A stretch of 64,000 bases of DNA from FEN-1139 sp964396375. Its GTDB lineage: Bacteria; Myxococcota_A; Polyangia; Polyangiales; Polyangiaceae. Of this stretch, positions 17,405-26,010 are shown piece by piece; position 1 is the stretch's first letter; every line of letters starts with the position of its first letter. The notes below the pieces were generated by a model. That model was not told where the DNA came from. It did not search any database and worked only from the letters and a program-made list of their open reading frames with translations. Location: contig CAYNEY010000005.1 in NCBI GenBank assembly GCA_964396375.1, forward strand, positions 62,001 through 126,000, in the 5' to 3' direction. The position numbers and the translations under genes are program-made.

Positions 17405-18544
17405 ATGGGAAAATCGAAGGTAGCCGCGCTCAAGGTCAACCCTGCCACCATCCTCTCGGACATCACCAGGCTGTGCGAACTCGCGGGGATGAAGCAGGCG
17501 CTCGATGCTTCGGCAACCACCATCCTCAAGGACAACATCTCGTGGCACTACCCCTTCCCTGGAGCCAACACGACACCCTGGCAGATGGAAGGGACGATCC
17601 TTGCGCTGCGCAACAGCGGTTTCTGTGACGTCACCTGCGTGCAGAACAAGACGGTGGTCACCAACGCCTTCAAGGGCGAGGACCTCAATCACTACGTGCC
17701 GCTGTTCCGCAAATACGATGTGCCAGTGCTCTACAATTTCAAAGACTCAGACATGAAGTGGGTGGAGTACCGTCCGAAGGCCTCTCTGCACGTTCTGCAC
17801 AAGATCTTCCCGGAGGGAATCCGAATCCCCGACTACTTCTTCGGCAAGAACATCGTTCATCTGCCCACCGTCAAGTGTCACATCTACACCACCACCACCG
17901 GGGCCATGAAGAACGCCTTTGGCGGGCTCCTCAACACCAAGCGTCACTACACGCACAGCTGGATCCACCGAACACTGGTCGACCTTCTGGCCATTCAGAA
18001 AGAGATCCATTCGGGTCTGTTCGCGATCATGGATGGAACAACGGCCGGAAATGGACCGGGGCCACGCACCATGATCCCTGTGATAAAGAACATCATGCTG
18101 GCGAGCGATGACCAGGTGGCGATCGACGCGGTGGCGGCCAAAATGATGGGCTTCGATCCGATGAGCTTGGAGTTCATCCGCGTGGCCCATGAGGATGGGC
18201 TCGGCGTGGGTGATCCTCGCGATATCGAGGTGGTGGGCAGTGATATCTCGGGCGAGAGCTGGAACTTCGAGGTGGGCGACAACGGAGCAAGCACGGTCGG
18301 TGACCTGATGTGGTTCGGTCCCCTCAAGCGCTTTCAGAAGCTGTTTTTCCACACCCCGCTGGTCAACGCGTTCGTGCTCGGCAGTGAAATCTACCACGAC
18401 TACTATCGCTGGCCGTACAAGGACCGCGCGACCTTCGAGTCGTGGCAGAGCAGCACGGAGTGGGGGAAGCTCTTTGCCGCCTACGGCCGCGGCGAGAGCA
18501 GCCAGATCACCGGTGATCCGGGGGCCATCTCTGTCGACGGCTGA
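17405..18544 (+). CDS. DUF362 domain-containing protein
   Basis: 379 residues from ATG 17405, preceded by GGAG at a spacing of six; a TTG at 17387 would add six residues. The sequence has the DUF362 fold pattern: an N-terminal VAALKVNPATIL, then ILKDNISWHYPFPGANTTPW, then a central NIVHLPTVKCHIYTTTTGAMKN and the conserved GLLNTKRH region. The C-terminal half has IMLASDDQVAIDAVAAKMMGF, typical of the family. Some DUF362 proteins also carry a ferredoxin module; none is seen here. Biochemical role is unknown. No signal peptide, so probably cytoplasmic. Confidence 0.85.
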   Translation: MGKSKVAALKVNPATILSDITRLCELAGMKQALDASATTILKDNISWHYPFPGANTTPWQMEGTILALRNSGFCDVTCVQNKTVVTNAFKGEDLNHYVPLFRKYDVPVLYNFKDSDMKWVEYRPKASLHVLHKIFPEGIRIPDYFFGKNIVHLPTVKCHIYTTTTGAMKNAFGGLLNTKRHYTHSWIHRTLVDLLAIQKEIHSGLFAIMDGTTAGNGPGPRTMIPVIKNIMLASDDQVAIDAVAAKMMGFDPMSLEFIRVAHEDGLGVGDPRDIEVVGSDISGESWNFEVGDNGASTVGDLMWFGPLKRFQKLFFHTPLVNAFVLGSEIYHDYYRWPYKDRATFESWQSSTEWGKLFAAYGRGESSQITGDPGAISVDG

Positions 18545-18614
18545 GCGCGCTCATCGGTTCACGTAAGAGGCCACAGTGGACGAGCCGTGCCGGGCGCACT
18601 AGGGTCTGCTTGCC

Positions 18615-19631
18615 ATGATCGGTCGCGCCACCGCCTGCTTGCTCGGAGTTCTGCTCGGTTGTCACCCAGCCGAGCCGAAGAGGCACCCCGGGCACCAAAC
18701 GCCCCGTCCTAGCCTGCCGCTCACCTCGGCTGTCCCACCTCAAGTCACAGCGACTGCTCTCACAGCCGAGCCTGCACCCGCCGTGACCTCGGTGGCGGCC
18801 ACCGCTTCTGTCACGGAGCCGGCCCCGGCTCCGCCGGCGGGTATGCTGTTGGTTCCCGGCGGAACCTTCACGATGGGCACCGATCGCGGGGGTGAACCCG
18901 ACGAGCGCCCAGCCCATCAGGTCACGGTGGAAAGCTTCTATTTGGATCGGCTCGAGGTGACCGTCGGCGAGTATCTCGGCTGCGTCGAGGCCGAGAGCTG
19001 CCCGATGTACCGTACGGACGCAGCTAAGAGCTGGGGCGCGGGCGACGACACCCGCTTTCGCCGCCCAAGACAACCGGTCTCCGGGATCTCCCAACCGGAC
19101 GCCCTCAGTTACTGCAGGTTCGTGGAAAAGCGACTCCCGACCGAAGCCGAGTGGGAGCGTGCCGCCCGCGGCGACGACGATCGACGCTATCCCTGGGGCA
19201 ACGAACCTCCCGATCCCAAACGTCACGGTTGCTTCGGATTGGGGGTGGGGCCGAGCGCCGGCACCACCGCCGACGTAGGCTCGTTTCCGCTCGGCGCAGG
19301 CCCCTACGGCCATCTCGATCTCGCGGGCAACGTCTGGGAGTGGACCGCCGACCACTATGATCCCTATGCGTATCGGCGAGCTACTCGCGAGCGTGGCGTG
19401 CCCGGCACCTGCGAAGAGATCCTGCGAACGCAGGAGGAGCTCCGCTCGAGCGGTCAGCAGGGCTTCACCGGAGCCAACCCCATCCCGACCGAGTGTGAGC
19501 GAGTCCTCCGCGGTGGCGCCTTCAACTATCCTGGGCCGGGCCTGCGCGTGACCAACCGGGTGCATCATCCCGAGAGCTGGCGGATCCTGGTGGCGGGCTT
19601 CCGCTGCGCGAAAGAGCTCACGGCGCCCTGA
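18615..19631 (+). CDS. Formylglycine-generating-enzyme-like (SUMF1/FGE-sulfatase) lipoprotein
   Basis: 338 residues. The signal peptide ends in lipobox LLGC. A Pro/Thr/Ala-rich linker reaches residue 75. The FGE-sulfatase domain follows: GMLLVPGGTFTMGTDRGGEPDERPAHQV, SFYLDRLEVTVGEY, RLPTEAEWERAARG, YPWGN, LDLAGNVWEWTADHYDPY, RVLRGGAFNY and VAGFRCAKE. In myxobacteria such domains are abundant and often attached to secreted or kinase proteins, and many are not true formylglycine makers. The paired active-site Cys of genuine enzymes are not evident in the GFRC region, so catalytic activity is doubtful. It is anchored on the membrane. Confidence 0.88.
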   Translation: MIGRATACLLGVLLGCHPAEPKRHPGHQTPRPSLPLTSAVPPQVTATALTAEPAPAVTSVAATASVTEPAPAPPAGMLLVPGGTFTMGTDRGGEPDERPAHQVTVESFYLDRLEVTVGEYLGCVEAESCPMYRTDAAKSWGAGDDTRFRRPRQPVSGISQPDALSYCRFVEKRLPTEAEWERAARGDDDRRYPWGNEPPDPKRHGCFGLGVGPSAGTTADVGSFPLGAGPYGHLDLAGNVWEWTADHYDPYAYRRATRERGVPGTCEEILRTQEELRSSGQQGFTGANPIPTECERVLRGGAFNYPGPGLRVTNRVHHPESWRILVAGFRCAKELTAP

Positions 19632-19787
19632 GATTCTCCACGGCGGGACTGTGCGGAGACCAGTGGTCACCCGCCTTCTGCCCTGGACGCGAAGAGGGAT
19701 CGGCCTAGGAGAACAACGGGGGTCACACCCACACCCTCGGTCGCAGCCCCGAGACCGCGAGCCACCATCACAGTCGCCCAGTTGTGA

Positions 19788-20009
19788 ATTCGAATCAAGC
19801 CAGCGGGTCGCGGTGGTAAGGCCACAACCCACATCGCAGGCCTACCCGTCGAGGACTTCAACGCCATCGCCGCTCGGCTGTGTCAAGGTTTGGGGTGCAG
19901 TACCGTGCGGGGCCGTACCGATCTGCTCCTCATCGGTTCGCTCCATGAGCGCGCGGGGCAGTGGCTCGACAAGGCGGGTAACCTCCGGGCGTTGGTCGGG
20001 ACCAGACCC
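19788..20009 (+). pseudogene. SUI1/YciH-like translation factor domain without a normal start
   Basis: The frame reads IRIKPAGRGGKATTHIAGLP, then AIAARLCQGLGCSTVRG, then LLLIGSLHERAGQWL. This is the full core of a bacterial SUI1 (eIF1-like, YciH) domain, which in E. coli YciH binds the 30S subunit. Directly before it is a TGA at 19785, and no ATG, GTG or TTG precedes the domain in frame; the first codon after the stop is ATT. The usual N-terminal 30-40 residues (VYST-type) cannot be found intact in any frame upstream. Either a rare ATT start is used or the 5' end is broken by mutation or assembly error. The frame continues open into a YwbE domain. Confidence 0.6.
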
Positions 20010-20075
20010 GCGTTTCTGGCACCTCCGTCGGTAGTCGAGACCAACCGCGAGCTGCCAGCCAGTCTAAGGTCACCG

Positions 20076-20258
20076 ATGAAGCGCGCCGACGTGAAAGGCA
20101 GCGCCGAGGTCGCGATCGTGACGAAGGCCGATCAGCCATCGGGGGAGCCGACGCATGGAACCGTACGCCACATCCTGACCAACTCCGCGGTTCATCCACG
20201 AGGGATCAAGGTTCGGTTCGAGATCGGCGAGGTCGGCCGGGTGCAACTGATCTGCGAA
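20076..20258 (+). CDS. YwbE family (DUF2196) domain
   Basis: From ATG 20076 the frame encodes MKRADVKGSAEVAIVTKADQ, then GTVRHILTNSAVHPRGIKVR, then GEVGRVQLI. This matches the short YwbE family (about 65 residues) of unknown function. The domain is complete. The frame has no stop between it and the SUI1 domain upstream or the secreted protein downstream; the end given marks the end of homology, not a stop codon. It could be a separate gene whose stop was lost, part of a SUI1-YwbE fusion, or a relic. YwbE proteins are small, basic and suspected RNA-binding, which fits proximity to SUI1. Confidence 0.6.
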
Positions 20259-20369
20259 CAAGCGGCGCTGGAACGCCAACACGCGTGCTCCGGCAGCCGC
20301 TGCCAGACGGGTCCCCAACAGAGGCAACTTGACGGGTCCGTGCCGACGAAGGATTCTCGGTGCGACGAT

Positions 20370-21860
20370 ATGCGCACGAAGCAAGCTCGAGTTGGGTTGG
20401 TCTGTACCGTGAGCTGGGTCTGCGCCTGTTGCCCGCTGGCAAGGCCAACCGAGCATCACGCCGTGGCCGCGCCGCAGATGGCGCCCGCGCCGCAGATGGC
20501 GCCCGCGCTCGTGGTCGCACCACCCTCGACTCCCGCCCCAACTACTACTTGTTCCTCGGCGCAGTCCCCCCTGCCACCGCCCGCTCCTCCTCCCACCAAG
20601 ACCGCGTTGGCAGCGCGCGTGAGACTGCCGGCCGTCTTCAGCACCACACTTCCCGCCAGCTTCGCTCTGGACGGGAAGCTCGACGAGTGGGGGGAGCTCC
20701 ACGAGCCAAACGCCGATTTTCTTGCGCTGGTGTTCAGCCGAAAGGGCCTCATCATCGCAGGTCAGCTGTCGACGAAGCACGCAACTCTCGAGCTCAGCCT
20801 TCCGTCGATGCCACTCCCCTCCGTCGGCGTCGCCTTCGAGCGCGCAGGGGCACTTCCCGAATACCATTGCATCCGCGAAGCGTGGTGGTCCGAGAAACTC
20901 TTGTCCCCCGAGCGAAGCCAGGCCTGCTTCACTGAGCTCCGTCGCGACGCCGCCTATCGAGAGAATTATGCAGCAAGTTTCGTTAGGACCTACGTCATCG
21001 ACGCCTTGGGTCTTCGGCGTCTGGGTGAAACGACCTCACTGCCTACGATCGATGCTCGCGCCGAACAATGCAGCATCGTCGAGGATAGGCTGCTCATCGA
21101 GACAACGCTCGCGGCTCGCGCCCTGCCGCGCCTCGGACTCTGTACGGCGCCAGAAGTCGGGGTCCGCCTTCACGTGTCCCCAGAAGAGTCGACGGAAGCG
21201 CGAATCACTCTACCAACCCCTTGGGACTTTGATTCAAACCTGCCACTTCGAAAAGTTCTGTGCAGAAGATTCAACGAACCACAGCCCATGAGCTACGATC
21301 CCGCCTTCAGCTATCAACCGGGCGTGGAGGATACCCTCACCGCGCATGGGCATCGTTACGTCGGCAGGAGGGTTGGGGCACTCAGCTGGGTTGCAACCGA
21401 TCCGAGGCGGCTCGTCACCAAAGCAGTGACACTTCCAACCCGCGGGGTGCGCTTGGGGCGCGTCGAGGTCCGCATGCTTCCCGCCGAGTTCGGAGCCGCG
21501 CTGGTCTTGGTCGATCGCGTGCCGGTCGACCTGATCCGCACTGGCGGCCAGGCTCGCGCCTTGGTGAGGGATGGCGAGATTCAGCTCATCGAGTCGTTTG
21601 TCGGCATTGATGACGCGAGTCTACGCGCCGCCGTAACCTGGGAGTTCCTGCGAGTCGCGGATGATGGCGCGGTCCTCGATGGACAACAGCTGGACACCCT
21701 GTCTTCGGGCGAGTTGGATCGGGCCTACCACGATGCATCGTTTTCCCGCATCGGAGCTCGACGGACCCAGGCGCCACAGGCCCAAATGGACGGTCTCACC
21801 TGGGTGGAGTGGCAGTACTCGTCCGAGAACAAGCGCTACGAACTCGCCGAACAACGGTAG
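20370..21860 (+). CDS. Secreted hypothetical protein
   Basis: 496 residues from ATG 20370, chosen because a signal-peptide-like segment (RVGLVCTVSWVCACCPLA) follows. The open frame extends without stop upstream through the YwbE and SUI1 domains. After the signal comes a Pro/Ala/Thr-rich linker containing APQMAP repeats (to about residue 75). The body contains SFALDGKLDEWGELHEPN, reminiscent of the N-terminal strands of carbohydrate-binding family 9-like proteins, and many beta-strand-like stretches. Cys are spread singly. No enzyme motif seen. Start and function are both uncertain. Confidence 0.6.
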   Translation: MRTKQARVGLVCTVSWVCACCPLARPTEHHAVAAPQMAPAPQMAPALVVAPPSTPAPTTTCSSAQSPLPPPAPPPTKTALAARVRLPAVFSTTLPASFALDGKLDEWGELHEPNADFLALVFSRKGLIIAGQLSTKHATLELSLPSMPLPSVGVAFERAGALPEYHCIREAWWSEKLLSPERSQACFTELRRDAAYRENYAASFVRTYVIDALGLRRLGETTSLPTIDARAEQCSIVEDRLLIETTLAARALPRLGLCTAPEVGVRLHVSPEESTEARITLPTPWDFDSNLPLRKVLCRRFNEPQPMSYDPAFSYQPGVEDTLTAHGHRYVGRRVGALSWVATDPRRLVTKAVTLPTRGVRLGRVEVRMLPAEFGAALVLVDRVPVDLIRTGGQARALVRDGEIQLIESFVGIDDASLRAAVTWEFLRVADDGAVLDGQQLDTLSSGELDRAYHDASFSRIGARRTQAPQAQMDGLTWVEWQYSSENKRYELAEQR

Positions 21861-22229
21861 CGGCTATTGGGGTGGCCGGGCACCGGGTTGATTCCAAAAC
21901 GATTCACCCAAGATGGGTCGATCTGGCGGACAAGGCGACGTGGTCTCATCACCACCACATGGCCGTTTCCTAGCCGTTCGTAGGTCGCTACGGAAGTCGC
22001 AGATCTCGCGGCACGCCGGGGCCAGTCTTCGTCGTTCGCCGGGTCAGCGATCAGGCGTCGCCACTAGCCCGTGCCCGCAGCAGGCACGGCTCGTTGCCTT
22101 CGATGACTCCCTTCCCGCAGACCGCAACGACGCAAACGCTGAGAAAACGGGTGGAACCACCCCCTCGTCGACCGTCACTCCCAATCCAAAACGAGCGGAC
22201 TTCGGACTGCGATCACGGGCACCGAGCAT
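21861..22229. other. Intergenic region, no gene seen
   Basis: About 370 bases between a rightward and a leftward gene end. Both strands contain only short, low-quality reading frames. The one structured item is the hairpin at 22069-22089. Confidence 0.6.
22069..22089 (-). terminator. Hairpin downstream of the AgmX-like lipoprotein
   Basis: Arms CCGTGCC and GGCACGG (7 bp) with a 7-base loop, about 140 bases past the stop of the leftward lipoprotein gene. No T-run; a weak candidate. Confidence 0.3.
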
Positions 22230-22793
22230 TCACTGCGCGGAAGTTCCGAACCCAAACGCGTACTCGAAGTCCTTGTCGAGGCCTTTGGTCGAGGCAGGAT
22301 AGCTGAGCCCCTTGGCGATCTTGGTGATGCACTCAGCGAGCTTCACGTCCTTGATCGTGCTCTCATCGATGGCCACTGCGGCGGTCTTCACCTTGCCGGC
22401 CGCGTCCAGTTCCATCCGCAGTATGACCGTCCCCTTGAGGTCGGCGGTCAGCTTCCGCGCATCCTCGTAACACTTCTTGAAGGCTGGACGGTTCTGCACG
22501 ACGATCTTCTTGATGCTCTCGGTGGTGCGCGAGTCATCCGTCACATTCTTCTGGTCGCCCTCTGGGGTGGAAGCCGCAGCGGGTTCGCTCGGGGCGGAGC
22601 TCTCGGCAGGTGCGGCCGTGGTGGCAGGCGGAGCCGTGGGCTCAACCTCGGCTGGAACCGCGGCTTCCGCGGGCTCAGGAGCAGCTTCGGCGGACGGCGA
22701 GTTCGCGGCGGAGGAGCCACAGCCGGCCAGGGCAAGTACCATCGTGACGACGACTGATGCGGGGAGGAGGAAGCGCTGCATGATGGATATCAT
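22230..22793 (-). CDS. Lipoprotein with AgmX/PglI-type C-terminal domain
   Basis: 187 residues from ATG 22793, with AAGGG about eight bases upstream (ATG 22781 is an alternative). The signal peptide ends with lipobox ALAGC. Residues 25-80 are a Pro/Ala/Glu linker. The C-terminal 100 residues show the pattern common in myxobacterial AgmX/PglI and TonB-related proteins: IKKIVVQNRPAFKKCYEDAR, KGTVILRMELDAAGKV, AECITKIAKGLSYPAS. Two Cys (KKCYE, AECI) likely form the disulfide typical of the group. Such proteins link to gliding or envelope energy-transducing machinery, but this copy stands alone and a specific role cannot be assigned. Confidence 0.75.
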   Translation of the reverse strand: MISIMQRFLLPASVVVTMVLALAGCGSSAANSPSAEAAPEPAEAAVPAEVEPTAPPATTAAPAESSAPSEPAAASTPEGDQKNVTDDSRTTESIKKIVVQNRPAFKKCYEDARKLTADLKGTVILRMELDAAGKVKTAAVAIDESTIKDVKLAECITKIAKGLSYPASTKGLDKDFEYAFGFGTSAQ

Positions 22794-22856
22794 AACGCTG
22801 CCCTTGCCCGATCCGTGAGCCTAAAAATCTCCCCACACCTGGGTAACAAATACGCA

Positions 22857-22905
22857 ACGGGCAGGGCCGAGGGTCACGGAAGTCCGTGTTCTCGACACTG
22901 CCCGT
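22857..22905 (-). terminator. Nested hairpin after the repeat lipoprotein gene
   Basis: Outer arms ACGGGCAG / CTGCCCGT (8 bp) enclose an inner hairpin CACGG-AAGT-CCGTG. It begins 41 bases after the stop of the leftward lipoprotein gene. Probable terminator or transcript-stabilising structure. Confidence 0.5.
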
Positions 22906-22945
22906 CTTCGGCTCCCACGTGGGCAGGAGCCAGCTCAGATTGGGC

Positions 22946-24403
22946 TCACAGCGGATCGCAAACGAACACGTCGGTTCCCGAGACAACCGTGCACCGACAG
23001 CTCAACCCCTCCGGAGTACTACAAGGATCGCTGTAGATAGACTCTGGATCACCCAGACTCTCACCACAGGCCACGCCTTCCGCCGCGCCCTCGCGGCAGG
23101 CGTCATCGCACATCCACTCGGAAACCTCGGCGCTGACCGAGTCACACATGCAGATCGACGTGTCCAGACTGCAAAGCTCACCGGTGTCGGCAACGCTGCA
23201 GTCGCGCCCCTCCTCGACCGTCGGCGCACATGCTAAGAGTTCTTCACCCGCGCCACCTTCACCACCGCTGCCACCCTCACCGGTGCTCCCAGCGGCTGCG
23301 CCTGCGCTGCCACCCTCGCCGGTGCTCCCAGCGGCTGCGCCTGCACTGCCACCTTCGCCTGCACTGCCAGCCTCGCCTGCACTGCCACCTTCGCCGGTGC
23401 TCCCAGCCTCGCCGGTGCTCCCAGCTTCGCCTGCACTGCCGGCCTCGCCTGCACTGCCGGCCTCGCCTGCACTGCCGGCCTCGCCTGCACTGCCACCTTC
23501 GCCGGTGCTCCCAGCCTCGCCGGTGCTCCCAGCTTCGCCGGTGCTCCCAGCCTCGCCGGTGCTCCCAGCTTCGCCAGTGCCTCCAGCCTCGCCACCCGCT
23601 CCGCCCGCACCGCTCTCGCCGCATACCCACTCATCGGTGGGTCCTGGAACGTCGGTACAGACACAGGTCTCGGTGCCGTTCGAACAGGAGCTGTCCGTTT
23701 CAGCATCGCAATCCATACCGGTGACGGTGCCCTCGGGGCATGAATCGCCCGAGGTGCCACCACCACCAGCCTGATTCTCGCCAGCAGCACCACCTTCACC
23801 CGTGCCACCAGCAGCGCCGCCCTCTCCGCCACCGATCGGAGTGCAGATCCAGCTGCCGTCATCGCCGCAGACACAGGTGCGGTTGCTACGCTCACACACC
23901 TCGGTATCGATCTCGGGGTTGCAGGCGTCGCCCGTGCTGGTGCCCGGGACGCAGCTCGACTCGCCAGTGGATCCCGCGACGGAGGTATTCCCCGCCTCGC
24001 CGGTCATCCCGCCCTGTTCGTTGCCGCCACCCGCCTCGCCGGTCGTTCCACCCTGTTCATTACCAGTGTCGCCACCCTCCCCGCTCGTCTCACCACCCTG
24101 ACCCGGTCGCCCACCGCTCGGGGGTTGGCTGTCGCCACCGGTGCCATCGTTGTCACCACCCACGCCCTGAGCCTGACCACCCTGGCCCGAGGTAGAGCCA
24201 CCGCGTCCGGTAGAACCACCCAAGGTTGACACGGGCCTCCCACCGGTACCGCTCGGCACGTAGCCGCCCATGCCCCCGCCGCCACCCACACCTGCTTCGT
24301 CGCCATCGGAGGAATCCTCTCCCCCACAGGCAACGAACGAGGAGGCCGATGCCAGGATCGCGATGAGAGCAAACTGCCCGAGCGAGCGCTTTCGTGTCGT
24401 CAT
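22946..24403 (-). CDS. Gly/Thr/Ser/Glu-rich repeat lipoprotein
   Basis: 485 residues from ATG 24403, preceded by GGAGGAA. The signal peptide ends with lipobox FVACGG. Residues 25-190 are Gly/Thr/Ser-rich with GGTTGEAGG-type repeats. Then come three short Cys-rich modules (for example CNPEIDTEVCERSNRTCVC, MDCDAETDSSCSNGTETCVC). Between the second and third modules lies a long array of six-residue GSTGEA/GSAGEA units. The third module, LDTSICMCDSVSAE to VCDPL, ends the protein. Such Gly-rich surface lipoproteins are typical of Polyangiales; a stalk-like display of small disulfide knots is likely. Adhesion or surface coating is possible, no enzymatic function visible. Confidence 0.8.
   Translation of the reverse strand: MTTRKRSLGQFALIAILASASSFVACGGEDSSDGDEAGVGGGGGMGGYVPSGTGGRPVSTLGGSTGRGGSTSGQGGQAQGVGGDNDGTGGDSQPPSGGRPGQGGETSGEGGDTGNEQGGTTGEAGGGNEQGGMTGEAGNTSVAGSTGESSCVPGTSTGDACNPEIDTEVCERSNRTCVCGDDGSWICTPIGGGEGGAAGGTGEGGAAGENQAGGGGTSGDSCPEGTVTGMDCDAETDSSCSNGTETCVCTDVPGPTDEWVCGESGAGGAGGEAGGTGEAGSTGEAGSTGEAGSTGEAGSTGEGGSAGEAGSAGEAGSAGEAGSAGEAGSTGEAGSTGEGGSAGEAGSAGEGGSAGAAAGSTGEGGSAGAAAGSTGEGGSGGEGGAGEELLACAPTVEEGRDCSVADTGELCSLDTSICMCDSVSAEVSEWMCDDACREGAAEGVACGESLGDPESIYSDPCSTPEGLSCRCTVVSGTDVFVCDPL
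23273..23600 (-). repeat. 18-bp tandem repeat array (GSTGEA/GSAGEA)
   Basis: About 16-18 near-identical 18-base units within the Gly-rich lipoprotein gene encode GSTGEA or GSAGEA variants. Some units carry extra Ala codons (GSAGAAAGSTGEG). Near-identical DNA suggests recent expansion by slippage or recombination. Confidence 0.85.
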
Positions 24404-24822
24404 ATGTATTTCCTCCGGCTCAAATATGGACTTCCCCGAGCCACGGTACTCTTGTCGAACAACTGTTCGAATGGAACCAAGAGCGTGGATCTTCCTTCCA
24501 TCTCGCAGGAACAGCAACGGGTTTCGCGCTCGTTCGACATTTTCCCGGTCCGTAACACCATGGCGGTCCACTTTCGCGCAATCAGGCTCGATAATCGCTG
24601 CAGCACTGAACGAAACCTTCGGCTGCGCACCTGGTTCGAGGTGAGTTCATCCTCACCCGCTGAACTCCATCCCCACGGATCGGGTGAGCTGCCGGTGCTG
24701 TTGGCTGCCACCCCCAGGGCACCACTCTGGCGCCTCCCTAAGCGACGGCCGGCCGACTTGTCACAGCATGCAAAAATGGTGAGCCGTATTTCGCGACCCA
24801 TCCCACTGCTGGGTTGCACGCC
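24404..24822. other. Intergenic region between divergent genes
   Basis: About 420 bases between the leftward repeat lipoprotein and the rightward HTH gene. It should hold both promoters. An open frame on the plus strand lacks recognisable content and shows no family pattern, so it is not called. Composition is somewhat more AT-rich than the genes. Confidence 0.5.
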
Positions 24823-25188
24823 ATGCCGAAGCCATTCAATCCCGAGCTAAGAGAGAAGATCGCGCGGGCCCTCGAGATCGAGCCGCTCTCGTCTCGTGTG
24901 GGCGAGCAGTTCGGTGTGAGCGCCAGCTTCGTCCGTAAGCTCCGTGTCCAACTGCGCAACGAAGGGTCGATCCTTCCGAAGCGCGGCGGTCGTCGACACT
25001 ACCTCGTCGCAACCGAGCATGAGAATTCCCTTCGTGCCATCGTCACCGAGCTTCCGCAGGCCACTCTCCGAGACATCGGAACCCAGCTACGGGAACGCAC
25101 GGGGATCGAGGTCAGTGTGGTTACGGTCTGGCGCACGCTGCGTCGACTCGGGATAACCACCGCCCAACGCCGCGAGAGCGTGGCCTGA
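24823..25188 (+). CDS. Helix-turn-helix protein resembling the N-terminus of IS630-family transposases
   Basis: 121 residues from ATG 24823. Two HTH units are visible: PELREKIARALEIEPLSSRVGEQFGVSASFVRKLRVQL and LPQATLRDIGTQLRERTGIEVSVVTVWRTLRRLGIT. This is the Winged/paired-type DNA-binding half of IS630/Tc1-like transposases. The DDE catalytic half is absent; the frame ends at TGA and no remnant of it is seen downstream. No terminal inverted repeats are obvious. It may be a domesticated regulator or a transposase fragment. The next gene, ompH, starts 128 bases later. Confidence 0.7.
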   Translation: MPKPFNPELREKIARALEIEPLSSRVGEQFGVSASFVRKLRVQLRNEGSILPKRGGRRHYLVATEHENSLRAIVTELPQATLRDIGTQLRERTGIEVSVVTVWRTLRRLGITTAQRRESVA

Positions 25189-25316
25189 GACCCGCCTCCG
25201 CCCCCCGCCTGCTTGGTAGGGATTTTCCCGATATTTCTGGGGGTTCAGGGGCAAAGGCAGCGCTAGCGCCCCGCTTCATCCTTGCATCCCCTCCCACCTG
25301 CGGCTAATGCCCACCC

Positions 25317-25946
25317 ATGATTTGGTCCGGCTCACCCCTTGCCCGCCTGCTGTCAGTCTTTGGTTTCGCGACGCTGGTGTCGCTCCCTGCCGTGGCTCAG
25401 GCACAGTCGCGGATCGGAGTGGTCGATACCCAGCGCGCCATCATGGAAACAGAGGAGGGGCTGCGCGCACAAGCCACGCTGAAGAAGTTGTTCGACAGCA
25501 AGCAGCGTGAGCTCGACAAGAAGCAGGAAGATCTTCAGAAGGAGCGCGAAGACATCGAGAAGCAGCGCAAGGTGTTGAGCGCCGAGGCATGGCAGAAGCG
25601 GGCCGAGGTGTGGCAGCGCGAGATGGCGGAACTGCAGGCGGTCTTTCTGGAGTACAACAAGGAAATTCAGAAGAAGCAGAATGAACTGACCCAGCCTATC
25701 TTCCAGAAGACGCTGGGCGCTGTTCGCCGCATCGCTACCACCGAAGGCTTCGATATCGTGGTTGACAAGCAAGCCGTCCCCTACGTGCGGGGCGACATGG
25801 AGCTCACCGACAAGGTGATCCAGATGGTCAACGGGGGCGCGGTACCGGAGAGCACTGAAGCGAAGCCCGACCAGCCGAAGCAGGTGCCTACACCAGCTCC
25901 TGCTACTCCGGTCCCTGCCGCTCCAGCTTCCGCTCCCGCGAGGTGA
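25317..25946 (+). CDS. OmpH/Skp family periplasmic chaperone
   Basis: 209 residues. A cleavable signal peptide (to VAQAQS) precedes the family start SRIGVVDTQRAIMETEEG. A long coiled-coil arm (about residues 50-120, KKLFDSKQRELDKKQEDLQKE) and the closing IATTEGFDIVVDKQAVPYV follow. A Pro/Ala-rich tail of 35 residues ends the protein. Skp/OmpH proteins form trimers with tentacle arms that hold unfolded outer-membrane proteins in the periplasm. Usual neighbours bamA and lpxD are not present here. It stands alone between the HTH gene and a convergent TPR gene. Confidence 0.9.
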   Translation: MIWSGSPLARLLSVFGFATLVSLPAVAQAQSRIGVVDTQRAIMETEEGLRAQATLKKLFDSKQRELDKKQEDLQKEREDIEKQRKVLSAEAWQKRAEVWQREMAELQAVFLEYNKEIQKKQNELTQPIFQKTLGAVRRIATTEGFDIVVDKQAVPYVRGDMELTDKVIQMVNGGAVPESTEAKPDQPKQVPTPAPATPVPAAPASAPAR

Positions 25947-26010
25947 GCGGATTCGGTCGAGGCCGAAGGTTCACACGAACTGGTCTCACGTTGACGCTGA
26001 CCCGCTCGGC

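Noticed and set aside
20070..20867. Long open frame on the minus strand opposite the YwbE/secreted protein region
   Set aside because: Its translation shows no family pattern, whereas the plus strand encodes clear YwbE homology and a signal peptide.
23148..23895. Long Pro/Arg/Ala-rich open frames on both strands over the Gly-rich repeats
   Set aside because: They are frame shadows of the 18-base repeats in the lipoprotein gene and lack independent starts or domains.
24404..24850. Plus-strand open frame in the gap before the HTH gene
   Set aside because: No recognisable domain and it runs through the promoter region of the divergent lipoprotein gene, including its ribosome-binding site.
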